Made by a program: the position numbers and the translations under genes
Notes under the pieces: model-generated
Told to the model about the DNA's origin: nothing
Database searches by the model: none
Seen by the model: only the letters and a program-made list of their open reading frames with translations
Shown: in pieces, positions 61,801 through 64,000 of the stretch
Numbering within the stretch: the stretch's first letter is position 1
Layout: every line of letters starts with the position of its first letter
From: Pseudomonas sp. HR96
GTDB taxonomy: Bacteria > Pseudomonadota > Gammaproteobacteria > Pseudomonadales > Pseudomonadaceae
Direction: 5' to 3'
Assembly (NCBI RefSeq): GCF_034059295.1
Contig: NZ_CP139141.1
Location: 4,137,001 to 4,201,000, forward strand
DNA: 64,000 nucleotides

Positions 61801-62527
61801 GGTGCTGCTGGCTGAACGCCAACAACGCCAACAGGCCCATCAGGCAGGCGTCGGCACAGACGTTCAGGAAGAGCAACTGCACAGCCAACTGCTTGCCACC
61901 CAGCAAGCCTGCGCGGCAGGTGAAGAGCGCTGCGCCGACCTGCGTGCACAGCTCAGCGAAGACCAGCGCCGCGTCGACGCCAACGCCCAGCTGCAACACG
62001 GCATCGACGCCGCACAGCGCGAATACCTGCGCTGGGCACGGATCAGCGAGGTGATCGGCAGCCAGAGCGGCGATCGCTTTCGCAAGATCGCGCAGGCCTG
62101 CAACCTCGACCTGCTGGTGCACCACGCCAACGTGCAGCTGCGCCAACTGGTGCGCCGCTACCGGCTCAAGCGCGGCGGCAGCCTGCTCGGCCTGCTGGTG
62201 CTGGACACCGAGATGGGCGACGAGCTGCGCTCGGTGCATTCACTCTCGGGAGGTGAAACCTTTCTGGTATCGCTGGCGCTGGCGTTGGGGCTGGCCTCGA
62301 TGGCGTCGAGCACCTTGAAGATCGAGTCATTGTTCATCGACGAGGGCTTCGGCAGCCTCGACCCCGAATCCCTGCAACTGGCCATGGACGCGCTGGACGG
62401 CCTGCAGGCGCAGGGGCGCAAGGTGGCGGTGATTTCCCATGTGCAGGAGATGCACGAGCGCATCCCGGTGCAGATTCAGGTCAAGCGCCTGGGTAATGGG
62501 TTGAGTGCAGTGCAGGTGGTCGGCTGA
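58892..62527 (+). CDS. sbcC: SbcC ATPase subunit
   Basis: A 1,211-residue Rad50-like protein. Walker A ITGPTGAGKSTLLD (about 35-48), long Gln/Leu-rich coiled coils, the zinc hook ACPVCG near residue 606, then the second coil, the signature SLSGGETFLVSLALALG and Walker B LFIDEGFGSLD near the C-terminus. It dimerises through the hook and drives SbcD. Gln-rich coils are normal for Pseudomonas SbcC. Confidence 0.96.
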   Translation: MKILAIRLKNLASLAGPFELDFTAEPLASAGLFAITGPTGAGKSTLLDALCLALFGAVPRLNQTGRDAKVPDGDGEIATGDPRTLLRRGTGTGFAEVDFVGIDGHRYRARWEANRARDKAGGKLQPSKQSLLDLDSEQVVASQKREYEIELEKRLGLNFAQFTRAVLLAQSEFSAFLKANDNERSELLEKLTDTALYTQLGKRAFEKSRDAEKAVKELRDRAGGIAPLAVEARDALDAQYAAALLDYKAQQAALRQLEQQVQRQQEGQRLTEASQAAATQLAEAEQGWQALAEARVELLQLEQLAPQRHLFERREQAHRQWQPLAGQIALQQRQQAELQQRQVDLQTRQSNASATLAQALEVQNDSEPLLRQAFAQQAESTRLAAQTAEAQAAVHNAQHDCEQGQAQLQDLQQRQQASTEQLEQIATQLAASQPLAGLGDAWDVHRRVLQQGVALSGRLRQGRHELPALEQRAGEQSRQVQQLEQQWQALHAEAQVSPQQLGERLQESTAQLHEQRLHVRGFEELQRHWLRLDDLAQQQRELADQQRQLAEQREQRTAEGLQVKQQHQQAEQALAVTVQLLGRQRLARSASVEQLRAQLQDDRACPVCGSLEHPYHLPEALNAALGEHDDSEEAAARLQVERLATRLTELRVEVSTLVEQQKRNHQQEQAFAELQTSLSAALHAHPQYPQLPDSEQAIWLGNRLQEAGREIAALESTQQRLLAVQQQATRLQLHIQQAREASQAASAALNEQQRQLLGDQQRLDEDLEGFVALLPAATLQGLREEPTATFMALDQQLAARLQQLDSQREEQRAASERQRSIDQLATQQAALQQRLAQVRQQHTTLAAQRATVAATLASLLGEHADAEHWQSALQGRVQTCREEEAASAQGLQDTRTQSALLASELKASEQHQADLGKTVQALDESIALWRSGHPQLDDAGLARLLTLGADALEQRRLQVQQAERAIEQARVLLAERQQRQQAHQAGVGTDVQEEQLHSQLLATQQACAAGEERCADLRAQLSEDQRRVDANAQLQHGIDAAQREYLRWARISEVIGSQSGDRFRKIAQACNLDLLVHHANVQLRQLVRRYRLKRGGSLLGLLVLDTEMGDELRSVHSLSGGETFLVSLALALGLASMASSTLKIESLFIDEGFGSLDPESLQLAMDALDGLQAQGRKVAVISHVQEMHERIPVQIQVKRLGNGLSAVQVVG

Positions 62528-62563
62528 AGGGATCGGGGGCGGCGCCCCTCCCACCAGGCGGCG

Positions 62564-62743
62564 TTACAGCTGGGTCTTGTGATCCAGCGCCGCATAGAAG
62601 TTGGCGCTTTTCTGCAGGTAGCTCTGGGTGTAGGTAGCGACCTGGGTTTTCTTCTCGCTGGCGACCTGGGCGGCGTGCGCCGGCAGGGCCACGGTGGCGG
62701 AAACGGCAGAAGCGGCGATGATGCTGAAGAGGTTGAAGTTCAT
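62564..62743 (-). CDS. Small exported protein of unknown function (59 aa)
   Basis: A 59-residue protein from the ATG at 62743 (MNFNLFSIIAASAVSATVAL). It has a signal peptide cleaved after PAHA and leaves a mature peptide of ~35 residues ending YAALDHKTQL. The longer frame to 62854 lacks a ribosome site. No family recognised. Confidence 0.6.
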   Translation of the reverse strand: MNFNLFSIIAASAVSATVALPAHAAQVASEKKTQVATYTQSYLQKSANFYAALDHKTQL

Positions 62744-62914
62744 GTCGGCGTGCCTCGAAGTCTGGGGTGAGTGACCTGCCCGTGTGGGCCATGGGTCGAA
62801 CTTACGCCCGCTCCCGGCGATGCAAAAATGCTTTGCGCCGTTATCGATTATCACCGCGATCGATAGTGCGCGCCGGCTACCGCCTGCGGGGGCCGACGCG
62901 CGCTGGCGCTGGCC

Positions 62915-64000
62915 TTATTTGCCCGCGAGGAACTTGAGGTCCGACGGGGTATCGATGTCGAACTTCTGCACCGTCTCGCCCAGCTTGCCGGTCTTGGCGT
63001 CATGGCGGACCACGACGATCTGGCTGCTCTTCTGGTTGGCGATCAGCAGGAACTTGCCGCTGGGGTCGAAGGTGAATTCGCGCGGCTCCTTGCCTTCCAC
63101 CGAGCGACGCTGGATCTCCTTGAGCTGGCCGTTTGCGGCGACCGCGTAGGCGATCAGCTCGTTGGTATTGCCACGGTTGGTGGCGTAGAGGAACTTGCCA
63201 TCGGGCGACAGGTGGATGGCGCCGCCGCCCTTGCCTTCCTGCGGCTTGCCCTTGGCCATGTCGAGCAGCTGCTTCTGGATCAGGAAGCCGTCGCTGCGCA
63301 CATCGAACACAGCGACCTGGGCGGCCATCTCCAGGGTCAGGTAGGCGTGCTTGCCGTCCTTGCTGAAGGTCAGGTGACGCGGGCCGCTGCCGGGGGCGAG
63401 GATGACTTCGGGGGTCTTGGCGGCGGTCAGTGGGTGCGCGGCGTTCTTCGGGTCGAATTTGTACAGGAAGATCCGGTCGGCACCCAGGTCCTGCAGGTAG
63501 ACGTCATGGCCGTTCGGCGCCGAGACCACGGAGTGCACATGGGAGCTGGCCTGGCGCTCGGGGTTGACCTTGCTCGCCTCATGAGCCTCCTGCTGGATGA
63601 CCTCGCCCAGCTCGCCATTGGCCTTGACCGGCAACACGCTCAGGCGCCCGCCCGGGTCGGGATGCACGGCGTAGTTGGAGACGAACAGGTAGCCCTCGCC
63701 CTTGGCCAGGCTGGAGTGGGTGGGCTCGTCGCCTTTGCTGTCGACCTCGTTGATCGGGCTGATGGCATGGCTGGCGTCGATGGCGAAGCTGCTGACGCGA
63801 CCGACCACGTCGGCCTGGCCGGGGCCGTTCTCGTTGACCGCGAACAGGTGCTTCTGGTCATGGGACAAGGTCAACCACGAAGGGTTTTCACTTTTCACGG
63901 TCTGCGTAGGCTGCGCGGCGATCTGCCCGGTCTGGCTGTCGAAGGCGTAGCGGTAGATGCCCTGGCTGGTGCCGGCGGTGTAGGTACCGACCAGCAGGTC
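62915..64000 (-). CDS. Lactonase-family beta-propeller protein, 5' end outside the window
   Basis: The reading frame stays open from 62915 through the right edge; the last codons in the window (LLVGTYTAGTSQGIYRYAF) are the typical start of the lactonase family (PF10282; 6-phosphogluconolactonase-like). The 361 visible residues show the repeating strands of a seven-bladed propeller: NPSWLTLSHDQKHLFAVNEN, HSVVSAPNGHDVYLQDLGAD, GSGPRHLTFSKDGKHAYLTL, GGAIHLSPDGKFLYATNRGN and REFTFDPSGKFLLIANQ. A probable signal peptide lies outside. Most members have unproven substrates, so a specific lactonase activity is not claimed. Confidence 0.85.
   Translation of the reverse strand, partial: DLLVGTYTAGTSQGIYRYAFDSQTGQIAAQPTQTVKSENPSWLTLSHDQKHLFAVNENGPGQADVVGRVSSFAIDASHAISPINEVDSKGDEPTHSSLAKGEGYLFVSNYAVHPDPGGRLSVLPVKANGELGEVIQQEAHEASKVNPERQASSHVHSVVSAPNGHDVYLQDLGADRIFLYKFDPKNAAHPLTAAKTPEVILAPGSGPRHLTFSKDGKHAYLTLEMAAQVAVFDVRSDGFLIQKQLLDMAKGKPQEGKGGGAIHLSPDGKFLYATNRGNTNELIAYAVAANGQLKEIQRRSVEGKEPREFTFDPSGKFLLIANQKSSQIVVVRHDAKTGKLGETVQKFDIDTPSDLKFLAGK

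Overview
The window looks like a Pseudomonas chromosome, probably of the P. putida/fluorescens lineage. The sequence is GC-rich, the ETF genes have a PsrA-type box, there is a roughly 1,600-residue NAD-dependent glutamate dehydrogenase, and Pseudomonas-style REP palindromes recur between genes. Species-level placement is inference. No rRNA, tRNA, CRISPR array, transposase or integrase was recognised.

Layout, left to right. (1) 1-3920: divergent electron-transfer-flavoprotein genes, etfB-etfA leftward and ETF:ubiquinone oxidoreductase rightward, around a well-formed promoter with a PsrA-like operator. (2) 4017-5941: a translationally coupled, A/T-richer pair, an ABC/OLD-type ATPase and a small TOPRIM/DUF4276-like protein, which is a candidate two-gene anti-phage system. 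(3) 6116-11199: an IclR-regulated D-galactonate catabolic operon (dgoK-dgoA-dgoD-dgoT-iclR), followed by an MHS-type MFS transporter, a PaaI-type thioesterase, an MgtC-like membrane protein and the large NAD-glutamate dehydrogenase. (4) 19744-20657: two small conserved-looking genes separated by an unusual long inverted repeat.

(5) 20750-49428 holds the main find. It is a single leftward operon of 21 tightly packed genes encoding an extracellular contractile injection system (eCIS; Afp/PVC-like). Transcription runs tube, seven sheath-family proteins, second tube, small protein, LysM-type tube adaptor, VgrG/gpD-gpV-like spike, gp25-like wedge, PAAR-like tip, two large baseplate proteins, two short collar/fibre proteins, AAA+ ATPase, DUF4255 cap and tape-measure protein. 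Three structural proteins (two of the sheaths and the Afp11-like baseplate protein) carry an extra domain made of seven FG-GAP-like repeats, the signature of an integrin-alpha-type seven-bladed beta-propeller. No payload gene is visible. Seven sheath paralogues plus propeller-decorated sheath and baseplate proteins is an architecture I do not know from any described eCIS, and it is the best candidate for a previously undescribed system here.

(6) 49483-50675: an A/T-rich control region with a perfect 9-bp dyad and a sigma70-like promoter, a small orphan gene and a REP cluster. (7) 50676-57594: a MoxR ATPase / DUF58 / DUF4381 / VWA / VWA-TPR / BatD envelope operon. (8) 57657-62527: sbcD-sbcC. 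(9) 62564-64000: a small exported protein and a lactonase-family beta-propeller protein that runs off the right edge.
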